Shown in pieces: positions 39,197 to 47,700 of a stretch of DNA of 64,000 nucleotides. This stretch comes from Alphaproteobacteria bacterium. GTDB taxonomy: Bacteria; Pseudomonadota; Alphaproteobacteria; CAAGCB01; CAG-977. The DNA lies in contig CAAGEK010000064.1 of assembly GCA_900768845.1 (NCBI GenBank), positions 1-64,000 on the forward strand, read 5' to 3'. Position 1 is the first letter of the stretch, and each line of letters starts with the position of its first letter. Below the pieces are notes generated by a model, which did no database searches, was not told the DNA's origin, and saw only the letters and a list, made by a program, of their open reading frames with translations. A program made the translations under genes and the position numbers.

Positions 39197-39224
39197 CGAA
39201 AAGGGCATCCGTAAAGATGCCCTT
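39197..39224 (-). terminator. Intrinsic terminator of the deo operon
   Basis: On the minus strand AAGGGCATC-TTTACG-GATGCCCTT is a perfect 9-bp stem followed by TTCG. It lies 8 nt after the deoB stop and before the second deoA-like gene. Confidence 0.8.
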
Positions 39225-39231
39225 GTCGTTT

Positions 39232-40452
39232 TTATTTCAAAAAGGACGTTCCGTCTTCGCTTGACGGTAAACCGAAGTAATCGGCGATTGTCTGGCCGAT
39301 GTCGGCATAGGTTTCGCGGCATCCGATGTAACGCGGTTTGATGTTCGGGCCGAACATGATGACAGGCACGTGCTCGCGTGTGTGATCCGTTCCTTTGTAC
39401 GTCGGATCGCAACCGTGGTCGGCGGTGATGAAAACGATGTCGCCGTCCTTTAATTCCTTCATCAATTCGGGCAGACGGCTGTCGAAATATTCCAATCCCG
39501 CCGCATATCCCGAAACATCGCGACGGTGGCCGTACATCATGTCGAAATCGACAAAGTTCGGAAAGATGATCGTGCGGTCGCCGGCGGTTTTAACCTGTTC
39601 CAAAGTCCGGTCGAAAATTTCCGGCAATCCCGAAGCTTTGACGGCCTTGGTAATGCCTTGAGCCGCGAAAATATCGCTGATTTTCCCGATGGAAACGACC
39701 TCTCCGCCCGCCGCTTTCATTTTATCCAAAACGGTGGGGGCGGGGGGCAATACGGAATAGTCGTGGCGGCCGGCCGTACGTTTGAACGTTTCCTTGGTTT
39801 CGCCTTCAAACGGGCGTGCGATGACGCGGGCGATGTTGTATTTGTCAACCAGCTTGCGTGCGATTTTGCAAATCTCGTACAAACGTTCCAAACCGAAATG
39901 CTTTTCATGGGCGCATATCTGGAAAACGCTGTCCGCCGAAGTGTAAACGATCGGCTTTCCCGTTTTGATGTGTTCTTCGCCCAACTCTTCCAAAATGACC
40001 GTTCCGGACGAAGCTTTGTTTCCCAAAACGCCGGGGATTTTCGCTTCCTTGACGAACTCCTCTATCAGTTCTTCGGGAAAGCTGGGATATTCGGGCGGGA
40101 AGTAGCCCCAATTGAAACGGACGGGAACGCCGGCCATTTCCCAATGGCCGCTGGACGTGTCCTTGCCTTTGCTGATTTCTTTGGAATAGCCGTAAACGCC
40201 GGTGATTTCCGATACGGGGATTTCCAAATTCGGAGCGTATTCGCCGTTGCATTGCTTGTACAACTCGCCCAACCCCAATTTAACCATATTCGGGACTTTC
40301 AACGCGCCCGAACGGTTGTTTTCGGCTTTGCCTTCCGCACAGGATTTGGCAATGTGCCCCAGCGTATCCGCGCCGGTATCGCCGAAATCCGCCGCATCGG
40401 GAGCTTCTCCGACGCCGAAGGAATCCAACATTAAGATTATTGCCCGTTTCAT
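39232..40452 (-). CDS. deoB: Phosphopentomutase
   Basis: The 406-residue enzyme interconverts (deoxy)ribose 1-phosphate and 5-phosphate using two Mn ions. Alkaline-phosphatase-fold marks are the N-terminal LDSFGVGEAPDAADFGDTGADTLGH, the central SGHWEMAGV and the C-terminal FITADHGCDPTYKGTDHTREHVP. It links nucleoside phosphorolysis by DeoA and PunA to DeoC. AAGGATGAAAAA precedes the ATG. It lies 20 nt after deoA in a minus-strand operon. Confidence 0.98.
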   Translation of the reverse strand: MKRAIILMLDSFGVGEAPDAADFGDTGADTLGHIAKSCAEGKAENNRSGALKVPNMVKLGLGELYKQCNGEYAPNLEIPVSEITGVYGYSKEISKGKDTSSGHWEMAGVPVRFNWGYFPPEYPSFPEELIEEFVKEAKIPGVLGNKASSGTVILEELGEEHIKTGKPIVYTSADSVFQICAHEKHFGLERLYEICKIARKLVDKYNIARVIARPFEGETKETFKRTAGRHDYSVLPPAPTVLDKMKAAGGEVVSIGKISDIFAAQGITKAVKASGLPEIFDRTLEQVKTAGDRTIIFPNFVDFDMMYGHRRDVSGYAAGLEYFDSRLPELMKELKDGDIVFITADHGCDPTYKGTDHTREHVPVIMFGPNIKPRYIGCRETYADIGQTIADYFGLPSSEDGTSFLK

Positions 40453-40472
40453 TTTTTCATCCTTTGATTCAA

Positions 40473-41792
40473 TTATCCGGTAATCGTTTCGATGACGGCC
40501 GAAGCTTCCTCGGGCGCGTCCGAAGACGTCCGTACAGCATTTTGCAACATTTGCCGCGCTTGGGCAAATGATTCTTCATCCGCGGCGCAAACGACGGCGA
40601 TCGGGCGGTCTTTGTCCAACCGTTCCCCGATCCGCGCAAAATCCGTAAAGCCCACGGAATAATCCAACCTTTGATCGGGGGAGGTGCGCTGTCCGCCCAA
40701 AACCGTTACGGCCAAACCGACTTCGCGGGTGTCGAGTCCGCTGAGGAATCCCTCCTGTTGCGCATAAACAGGGCGGCAGACGGTGGCTTTGGGCAGGTAT
40801 TTCCAAACGTCGTCCGTAAAATCCGCAGGGCCGCCCAGAGCCGCGGTCATCTTGGCGAATTTTTCCAACGCCGCGCCGCTGTCCAACGCCTTTTCCAGCT
40901 TGTCCCGCGCTTCTTCACGCGAAGAAGCCAGCCCTTTCAGCATCAACGCTTCGACACACAAGGCCATGGTGACTTCGTGCAGTCGCGAATCTCTGGCCTC
41001 TCCTTTTAAATAGGCGACCGCTTCGGCGACTTCAAGAGCGTTGCCGACGGTTCGACCCAACACCTGATTCATATCGGTCAGAATCGCGTGGGCGGGCGTT
41101 CCCGCGCCGGCGGCGACGCCGACGATCATTTTCGCCAACGTTCGTGCGTCGTCGATATTGCTCATGAACGCCCCGTTCCCGCATTTCAAATCCATGACCA
41201 GAGCATCCAATCCGGCGGCCAGTTTTTTGGACAGGATCGACGCCGTAATCAACGGAATCGATTCCACGGTCGATGTAACATCACGCACCGCGTAAATGCG
41301 TTTGTCGGCGGGAGCCAGATCCCCCGTCTGGCCGATGACGGCACATCCGACTTCTTTGGTGACCTTTTTGAACCGTTGCGTATCGGGAACGGTGATATAG
41401 CCGGGAATGCTGTCGAATTTATCGAGCGTTCCTCCGGTATGTCCCAACCCGCGTCCCGAAATCATGGGAACGTAACCTCCGCAGGCGGCAATCATCGGAG
41501 CTAGCATCAGGCTGACCTTGTCGCCGACGCCGCCTGTCGAATGTTTGTCCAGCACGGGGCCGTCGAAATCGCAATCGTCCCATTTCAGCATTTCCCCCGA
41601 ACGGGTCATTGCCATTGTCAGGGCGACGGTTTCGTCGGTTTCCATGCCTTTCAGGTAAACCGCCATGACAAACGCCGCGATTTGACATTCGGAAACGGAC
41701 CAGTTCGTCACGCCGCGGATGAAATATTCGATTTCATCCGCACTCAACTTGCGTCCGTCCCGCTTGTGCCGGATAACCTCCTGCGGAAGCAT
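40473..41792 (-). CDS. deoA: Thymidine phosphorylase
   Basis: The 439-residue enzyme splits thymidine or deoxyuridine with phosphate into base and deoxyribose 1-phosphate. The phosphate motif DKHSTGGVGDK (82-92), GRGLGHTGGTLDKFDSIPG, and YAVRDVTSTVESIPLITASILSKKLAAGLDALVMDLK with the nucleoside-binding Arg, Ser and Lys are all intact. The start ATG 41792 matches the family start (MLPQEVIRHKRDG) and begins 1 nt after the deoC stop; a longer reading into deoC is rejected. A degenerate paralog sits downstream. Confidence 0.97.
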   Translation of the reverse strand: MLPQEVIRHKRDGRKLSADEIEYFIRGVTNWSVSECQIAAFVMAVYLKGMETDETVALTMAMTRSGEMLKWDDCDFDGPVLDKHSTGGVGDKVSLMLAPMIAACGGYVPMISGRGLGHTGGTLDKFDSIPGYITVPDTQRFKKVTKEVGCAVIGQTGDLAPADKRIYAVRDVTSTVESIPLITASILSKKLAAGLDALVMDLKCGNGAFMSNIDDARTLAKMIVGVAAGAGTPAHAILTDMNQVLGRTVGNALEVAEAVAYLKGEARDSRLHEVTMALCVEALMLKGLASSREEARDKLEKALDSGAALEKFAKMTAALGGPADFTDDVWKYLPKATVCRPVYAQQEGFLSGLDTREVGLAVTVLGGQRTSPDQRLDYSVGFTDFARIGERLDKDRPIAVVCAADEESFAQARQMLQNAVRTSSDAPEEASAVIETITG

Positions 41793-41793
41793 A

Positions 41794-42561
41794 TCAGTAC
41801 CCTTCTTTAGCCGGTTCGGAAGCCGCGGAGAACCCCGCGGAAGCCAAAAGGCTGTCACGCAGGCCGCTTGCGCCGAAACGGAACGTCATCAATCCCGCCC
41901 ATTTGGGCCCCATGATTTTATCGGCCAAAGTCATATAGTCAACCGCCTGCTCCGTCGTGCGGACGCCGCCCGAAGCTTTGAAACCGACGGGTTTTCCTGA
42001 TTCGCGGATGACTTCCAACATGGCGTTCGCGGCTTCCAAAGTCGCCGAAACGGGCGTTTTTCCCGTTGATGTTTTGATGAAATCAGCACCGCATTCGATC
42101 GACAGGCGGCTGGCTTCGGAAATGATGTTCGCGTGTTCCAAAACGCCGCTTTCGATGATGACTTTCATGATTTTGCCTTCGCACGCTTTGCGCGTCGCGT
42201 CCAAAACGGCTTTAGCCGCGGCCAAATCGCCGTCCATAAAAGCCTTGTAAGGCAAAACGACGTCGATTTCATCGGCTCCGTCGGCGACGGATTGTTCCGT
42301 TTCGGCGACGACGGCCTCAACGTCCGTTCCTCCGTGCGGGAAATTGACGACGGTGGCGACGCGGACGGGCGTTCCCTTCAATTCCTTTTTGGCCAGTTTG
42401 ACAAAACGCGGCCAGACGCAAACGGCGGCGGTATGTCCGAATTCGCCGTGAGCCTTCGCGCACAAACCGATGATCGTTTCATCGGTGTCCGTATCGTTCA
42501 GACTGGTCAAATCCAATAATCCCAAAGCTCTCAGAGCCTGTTCCTTCATCATGGTATCCAT
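41794..42561 (-). CDS. deoC: Deoxyribose-phosphate aldolase
   Basis: The 255-residue class I aldolase cleaves 2-deoxyribose 5-phosphate into glyceraldehyde 3-phosphate and acetaldehyde. The Schiff-base Lys163 (ADFIKTSTGK) and the second active-site Lys195 (VGFKASGGVRT) are present, as are VVNFPHGGTD and EIDVVLPY. It completes the route from deoxynucleosides to glycolysis. GGAG lies 7 nt before the ATG. It begins 1 nt after punA and is followed 1 nt later by deoA, so translation is tightly coupled. Confidence 0.98.
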   Translation of the reverse strand: MDTMMKEQALRALGLLDLTSLNDTDTDETIIGLCAKAHGEFGHTAAVCVWPRFVKLAKKELKGTPVRVATVVNFPHGGTDVEAVVAETEQSVADGADEIDVVLPYKAFMDGDLAAAKAVLDATRKACEGKIMKVIIESGVLEHANIISEASRLSIECGADFIKTSTGKTPVSATLEAANAMLEVIRESGKPVGFKASGGVRTTEQAVDYMTLADKIMGPKWAGLMTFRFGASGLRDSLLASAGFSAASEPAKEGY

Positions 42562-42562
42562 A

Positions 42563-43378
42563 TCAAATCTCCGTAACCAGACGCGTGATGACGCGTTGTA
42601 ATTTCTTGCCGGCTTCGTTCGCCTGAGCCAAAGTTTCTTCGTGCGTTTGCTTTTCGTTGACCATACCCGCGCCGTAATTCGTGATGACGGATACGCCGGC
42701 GACTTTCATTCCGCAGTGAATGGCGCACAATGTTTCGGAAACGGTCGACATACCGACGGCGTTCGCCCCCATCATTCTGAACATCATGATTTCAGCCGGC
42801 GTTTCAAAGTTCGGCCCCGAGGTCATCAGGTAAACGCCCATATACATATTGACGCCTTCCTTTTCGGCGGCTTCAATCATCTTTTTGCGCATTTCCGCGT
42901 CGTAAGCGTAAGTCATATCGGGGAAGCGGGGGCCGAATTCCTCGTCGTTCGGGCCGATTAAGGGATTGCATCCCGACAGGTTGATGTGGTCGGAAATGAC
43001 CATCAGGCTTCCGGGGCCCATATCGCTGTTCAACGACCCCGCCGCGTTCGTCAGGATCATCTTTTCGATGCCGACCTTTTTATAGGCGCGGATGACCAAA
43101 GCCAAAGACGCGGGGCTGTGGCCTTCGTAGAAATGGACGCGCCCCTGCATGCACAGGACGTCGACGCCGTTGAGCTTGCCGATCACCAAACGCCCCGCGT
43201 GTCCGGAAACGGTGGAACGGGGGAAACCGTCGATTTCTTCGTAAGGGATAATGACGGGGTTTTCAATGGCGTCGGCCATACCGCCCAGACCGCTTCCTAA
43301 AATGATGCCGATTTTCGGACGATAGTTGCCGATTTTGGCTTTGATCTGGCTTGCGACCTGATTGATAGTTTCTTTCAT
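42563..43378 (-). CDS. punA: Purine-nucleoside phosphorylase, trimeric class
   Basis: The 271-residue enzyme phosphorolyses purine nucleosides. The class I trimeric signature is clear: IGIILGSGLGGMADAIE, GRLVIGKLNGVDVLCMQGRVHFYEGH, ILTNAAGSLNSDMGPGSLMVISDHINL and the C-terminal VSVITNYGAGM. It differs from the hexameric DeoD class. The start lies 28 nt after cdd, and it is second in the cdd-punA-deoC-deoA-deoB minus-strand operon. Confidence 0.96.
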   Translation of the reverse strand: MKETINQVASQIKAKIGNYRPKIGIILGSGLGGMADAIENPVIIPYEEIDGFPRSTVSGHAGRLVIGKLNGVDVLCMQGRVHFYEGHSPASLALVIRAYKKVGIEKMILTNAAGSLNSDMGPGSLMVISDHINLSGCNPLIGPNDEEFGPRFPDMTYAYDAEMRKKMIEAAEKEGVNMYMGVYLMTSGPNFETPAEIMMFRMMGANAVGMSTVSETLCAIHCGMKVAGVSVITNYGAGMVNEKQTHEETLAQANEAGKKLQRVITRLVTEI

Positions 43379-43406
43379 AGCATCCTCTATTATTGATTAC
43401 GACGGT

Positions 43407-43808
43407 TTAAGGGTCAAGGTTTTCGGGTCCGAACGAAACCGGTAAAAGTTCGGACAGGGAAAGGGTTTTGCGCACGCCGTTCCTGTCACAGATGTGGACA
43501 AGCGTTTCCGGAGTTGCGAATTCGCGGATTCTCTGACGGCACGCGCCGCACGGGGAAACGAGGTTTTCTCCGTTGCCCATGACGACGATTTCCTTGATTT
43601 TCGTATCTCCGCCCAAAATCATGGCGGAAACCGCGCCTTGTTCGGCGCACGAACCGGAAGGATAAGCCGCGTTTTCGACGTTGCATCCGGCATACAGCTT
43701 TCCGCTTTGCGCACGAATGACGGCTCCGACGCAAAAACGCGAATAAGGGGCGTATGCCTTGTCCATTGCGTCGCGTGCCGCCTGAAGCATTTCATTCAAC
43801 GTATCCAT
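43407..43808 (-). CDS. cdd: Cytidine deaminase
   Basis: The 133-residue zinc enzyme converts cytidine and deoxycytidine to uridine and deoxyuridine, feeding the phosphorylases downstream. The zinc ligands Cys54, Cys87 and Cys90 and the catalytic Glu56 are in CAEQ and PCGACRQ. CNVENAAYP is the substrate-binding segment. I chose ATG 43808, 9 nt after an AGGA; the TTG at 43817 abuts that site. First gene of the operon. A hairpin lies in its leader at 43830. Confidence 0.97.
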   Translation of the reverse strand: MDTLNEMLQAARDAMDKAYAPYSRFCVGAVIRAQSGKLYAGCNVENAAYPSGSCAEQGAVSAMILGGDTKIKEIVVMGNGENLVSPCGACRQRIREFATPETLVHICDRNGVRKTLSLSELLPVSFGPENLDP

Positions 43809-43829
43809 TGTGTTCAATCCTCAGTGTTT

Positions 43830-43847
43830 CCCGTACGCCGGTACGGG
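43830..43847 (-). promoter_or_regulatory. Perfect hairpin or palindrome in the cdd leader
   Basis: CCCGTAC-GCCG-GTACGGG is a perfect 7-bp inverted repeat, 21 nt upstream of the cdd start in the cdd-upp intergenic region. It may be an operator for the nucleoside operon or an RNA hairpin. The rest of 43848-44009 is AT-rich and shows no clear promoter pair. Confidence 0.45.
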
Positions 43848-44009
43848 TAAATTATTAAAGTAATAACAGAAATTTTGCCGTTAGCCATCATTTTTTTACA
43901 TCCCGACCGCCATATCGTCCGCCGGAGGTGAAAAAAACGTTGGTTTTCGGCGCGCCGTATTTTATAAGGGACAAAGTTTCCGTGTTTGATACATAAAGAG
44001 GTTCCTGTT

Positions 44010-44666
44010 ATGAAAATCCCTCCTGAATTTCCGTCGCTTCACGTTTTGCAACATCCGTTGATTCAACACAAGCTGACTTTGATGCGCGACGTTACGACGT
44101 CGACTCGGACGTTTCGCGAGCTGTTGAAGGAAATCGCCCTGTTGATGGGCTATGAAGTGACGCGCACCCTGCCGCTGACTTACGAAGAAATCGAAACGCC
44201 CCTGTGCAAGATGAAAGCTCCCGTCATCGCGGGAAAGAAACTGGTCGTCGTGCCGATTCTGCGGGCGGGAATCGGAATGGCCGACGGGTTGTTGCAACTG
44301 GTTCCGTCCGCCCGTGTCGGGCATATCGGCTTGTACCGCGATCCCGAAACGTACAAACCTGTCGAATATTTGGTGAAGCTGCCGCCCGTCGACGACCGGC
44401 TGTTCATTTTGGTCGATCCGATGCTGGCGACGGGAAATTCGGCGATCGCCGCCGTGGAAGCGTTGAAAAAACGCGGCGTCAGCGAAGATAAAATCGTTTT
44501 CATGGCTTTGGTCGCCGCTCCCGAAGGCGTCAGGGTCTTCACCGGAGCGCACCCCGACGTTCCCGTTTATGTGGCGACTTTGGACGAATGTCTGAACGAT
44601 CATGCTTATATCGTCCCCGGTTTGGGCGATGCGGGCGATCGTTTATTCGGTACAAAAACCCGATAA
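44010..44666 (+). CDS. upp: Uracil phosphoribosyltransferase
   Basis: The 218-residue enzyme makes UMP from uracil and PRPP, recovering the base released by cytidine and uridine breakdown. The PRPP loop FILVDPMLATGNSAIAAVE, VVVPILRAGIGMADGLL and the C-terminal YIVPGLGDAGDRLFGT are present. AGAGG lies 8 nt before the ATG at 44010; an upstream in-frame start would add 8 residues without a ribosome-binding site. It diverges from the cdd-deo operon. Confidence 0.97.
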   Translation: MKIPPEFPSLHVLQHPLIQHKLTLMRDVTTSTRTFRELLKEIALLMGYEVTRTLPLTYEEIETPLCKMKAPVIAGKKLVVVPILRAGIGMADGLLQLVPSARVGHIGLYRDPETYKPVEYLVKLPPVDDRLFILVDPMLATGNSAIAAVEALKKRGVSEDKIVFMALVAAPEGVRVFTGAHPDVPVYVATLDECLNDHAYIVPGLGDAGDRLFGTKTR

Positions 44667-44713
44667 ATTTGTTATACTGACCGGAATCGGTTCATTTGGC
44701 GGAGGGGGTCTGC

Positions 44714-47700
44714 GTGAAAAAGACGCTTTTAATCGTGTTCGTTGTTTTGGTTTTGTTGGGCGGCGGCGTTTATTTCGTACTGCCGACAACGATCAATTGG
44801 GAAAAATACACGCAGGAAGTATCGGCCGCCGTTAAAAACGCGACGGGACGTTCGTTGAGCATTCAGGGAACGCCCGTGTTTACGATGCGTCCCGTTCCCG
44901 TGTTGAAGCTGGGCAAGCTTACGATGGCCAACGCGACGGGGGCTTCCATGCCCAATATGATGACGGCGGAAGGCGCGGAAATCCAGTTTGATGCGGGGGC
45001 TTTGTTCCGGCGTCAAACCAAAATCAAAAAGGTGACGTTGCATTCGCCGAAATTCTTTGTCGAATATCTGCAGGACGGCACGCCGAACTGGCAGCCGGCT
45101 TTTCTGTTGCGCGCCCCGTCGGGAAAGGGCGTCGGGTTTGAAAGCCTGATGGTCAAAAACGGTTCCGCCCTTGTCCGTCCCGACAAATATTCCGATGCTC
45201 AAAACTGGAATGACATCAATGCGGAGCTTTTCGCCGACAGCCTTCAAGGGCCGTTCTTTTTGGAAGGAAATCTGGCGGCGTTGTCCACGACGTTCGGTTT
45301 TTCCATGAAAATCGAAAAAATCGAAGCGGGGCGTTCTCCCGAATTCGACCTGCGTCTGACGAATGCTCCCGCCGAGGCGTCTTTTTCCTTTACCGGCGGT
45401 TACGGGGCGAAGGACGGCGACAAGGATTCTCTGGAAGGCAACGTCAATTTTGAAATCCGTCAAACGGCTAGGGCGGCGCAGTTCCTGTCCCCGGAGTCCA
45501 AATCCCTTCCGGCCGGTTTGTTCCAACCGCTGGTCGGGAATATGATCGTAAAAAACAATTCCGCGAACAGGACGACGGAATTCAGCGAAGTGCTGTTCAA
45601 ATACGGAACGTCGTCGGCGACGGGCAAATTCACCGTCCGCCGTTTAAGTCCCGAGGAAAAGGCCGCGCTGGAGGACGGCAGGTATCGTCCCGCGCAAGCG
45701 GCCGGTTCGCCGGCGAAGGACGCAGACGGGGAAGACGATATCATGCTGATTGATCCCGACCATCCCGAAACACGCGTTTCGTTGGCGGGGTTGCCTGAAA
45801 AGCTGAACATTCATGAAAATTCCCTGCCGAAAATCATCAAAGGCGATTTCCTGTTTTCCAAATTCGCCGCGGACGTATGGGTGAAAAATTTTCCGGCTCT
45901 GGTTGACGCGCTGTCTTCTTCAAACGGAGCGGGAGCTTCGGGTGACGAGTACGATTTGGACGTCGCTTTCGACACGGTCGATTTGAATCGGGATTTGGTG
46001 CGTCAGGCGAAAGTGACGCTTACCGACGATCCCAAAGGCATTAAATTCGCCGGTTTGCGTGCGTCTTTGCCGGGGAACGGAAGCATTGAAGGCGACATCG
46101 TCCTGCAAACGGATTCAAAACAGCCCCTGTTGACGGGGAATGTGAAAATTTCCGCCGACAATACCGCCGCATTGTTGCGTTGGGCGGGCGTCGACGTGCC
46201 TGAAGAGATTCCTCAAAACCTGTTGCGTTCGATGGAAATGTCGACCGGTTTTAAATCGGCGAAAACGGGGATCATCCTTGAAAACACGGATCTTGCGCTG
46301 GATCGCATCAAAGCGAAAGGCGGCCTGAGCGTGCGATGGGAAGGGCGAAAAGCGGCGGCCGTCGTCGCCGATGTCAATGAATTGGACTTTGACGTTTATT
46401 TCCCGAAATCCCGCGAACAGGCGGTGAAAACGCAAGAGGAATTTTTTTCGACGGCACTGACCCCTTCGCAAAAAGTCCGGCGTTTGTTCGATACTTTGGC
46501 GTTTTTAAACGATCGGGACGTTTCCGTGAAACTGAAAACCGGATCCCTTTCGTGGGGCGGTGTAAAAACGGGGGCGTTGAGCGCGGACGTTTCCGCCGTG
46601 CGCGGTTTTATGCAAATCAGGGATTTGTCGATAAAGGATTTTGCAACGGCGTCTTGGGAAGTCAAAGGCGGCGTTTCCGGTTTCGGCGGAGTTCCTTCAT
46701 TTAAAAATCTGGCGGTGAATTTCGACACCAAGCGGCTGGGAGATTTCCTGAAAACGGCAGGGTTTGCGATGCCCAAAGAGCTGATGCGTTCGGATGCGTT
46801 GAACCTGGCCGCGGAAACGGACGGCACTTTGGATTTGTTCGATTTCGGCGCGGACGTCAGGATGGGCGGTTTTCGGGCGGTCGGAACGGGAAGTTTCCAA
46901 AACGCTCCCGATGATTCGGATTTTTCGGTGCAATTGAGTGTTTCTCACGAAAATACGCGGAACTTTATGCGCTTGTTTACGGACAAGTACCGTCCGGCGT
47001 TGTCAAACCCCGGAATGTTCAAAGGATCGGCTCACGTTTTGAAGAACGATAAGGTCGTCCAGTTGTCGGATATGACGGTCAGCATCGGAGAAAATACGTT
47101 CAAAGGCGCGCTGAAATACGATTGGTCGAAACAGCTTCCCGCTTTGTCCGTGCAATTGAATGCACAGGAATTGGAACCGTTTGCATTTTTGCCGCGTTTG
47201 AATTTTTTGGATCCGGCCGCCGTCAGTATTTCCGGTGATAAAAAGGACGCAAAGGACGATGCGGAATCAAACGGCAAGGGCTTTTTCACTCCTTTGGCAA
47301 AAACGTATGCGTTTCCGAAAGCTCCTTTGGATTTGTCGTTTTTGGGGAATTACAATGCCGACATACAGGTGAGATCCGATAAGCTGAAATTCGACAAACT
47401 GGTGTTGAATAACGTCGATTTGGCGTTGTTGTTGCAACCGTCCTTGTTCAAGCTGGACGTCCGCTATGCCGAATGGGAAGGGGCGAGCGTCGTATCCATC
47501 ATCGATATAAAAACGCCGCAAGGACAGGTTCCGGCCGCACAGTGGCGGTTGCGTCTGGCCAATTTGTCCGGTCGCGAAAACGTGTTCGGGCGTGACGGGA
47601 AGGATTTGTCGTTCGGTTCGATGACGATGGATATGAATTTGACCTCGCAAGGCAAAACGGCGCAGGATATGCTTGACGCCTTGTCGGGAAAAGGAAAGGT

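Noticed and set aside
41793..41858. N-terminal extension of deoA by 22 codons
   Set aside because: It overlaps the end of deoC, has no similarity to thymidine phosphorylase, and the ATG at 41792 matches the family start.
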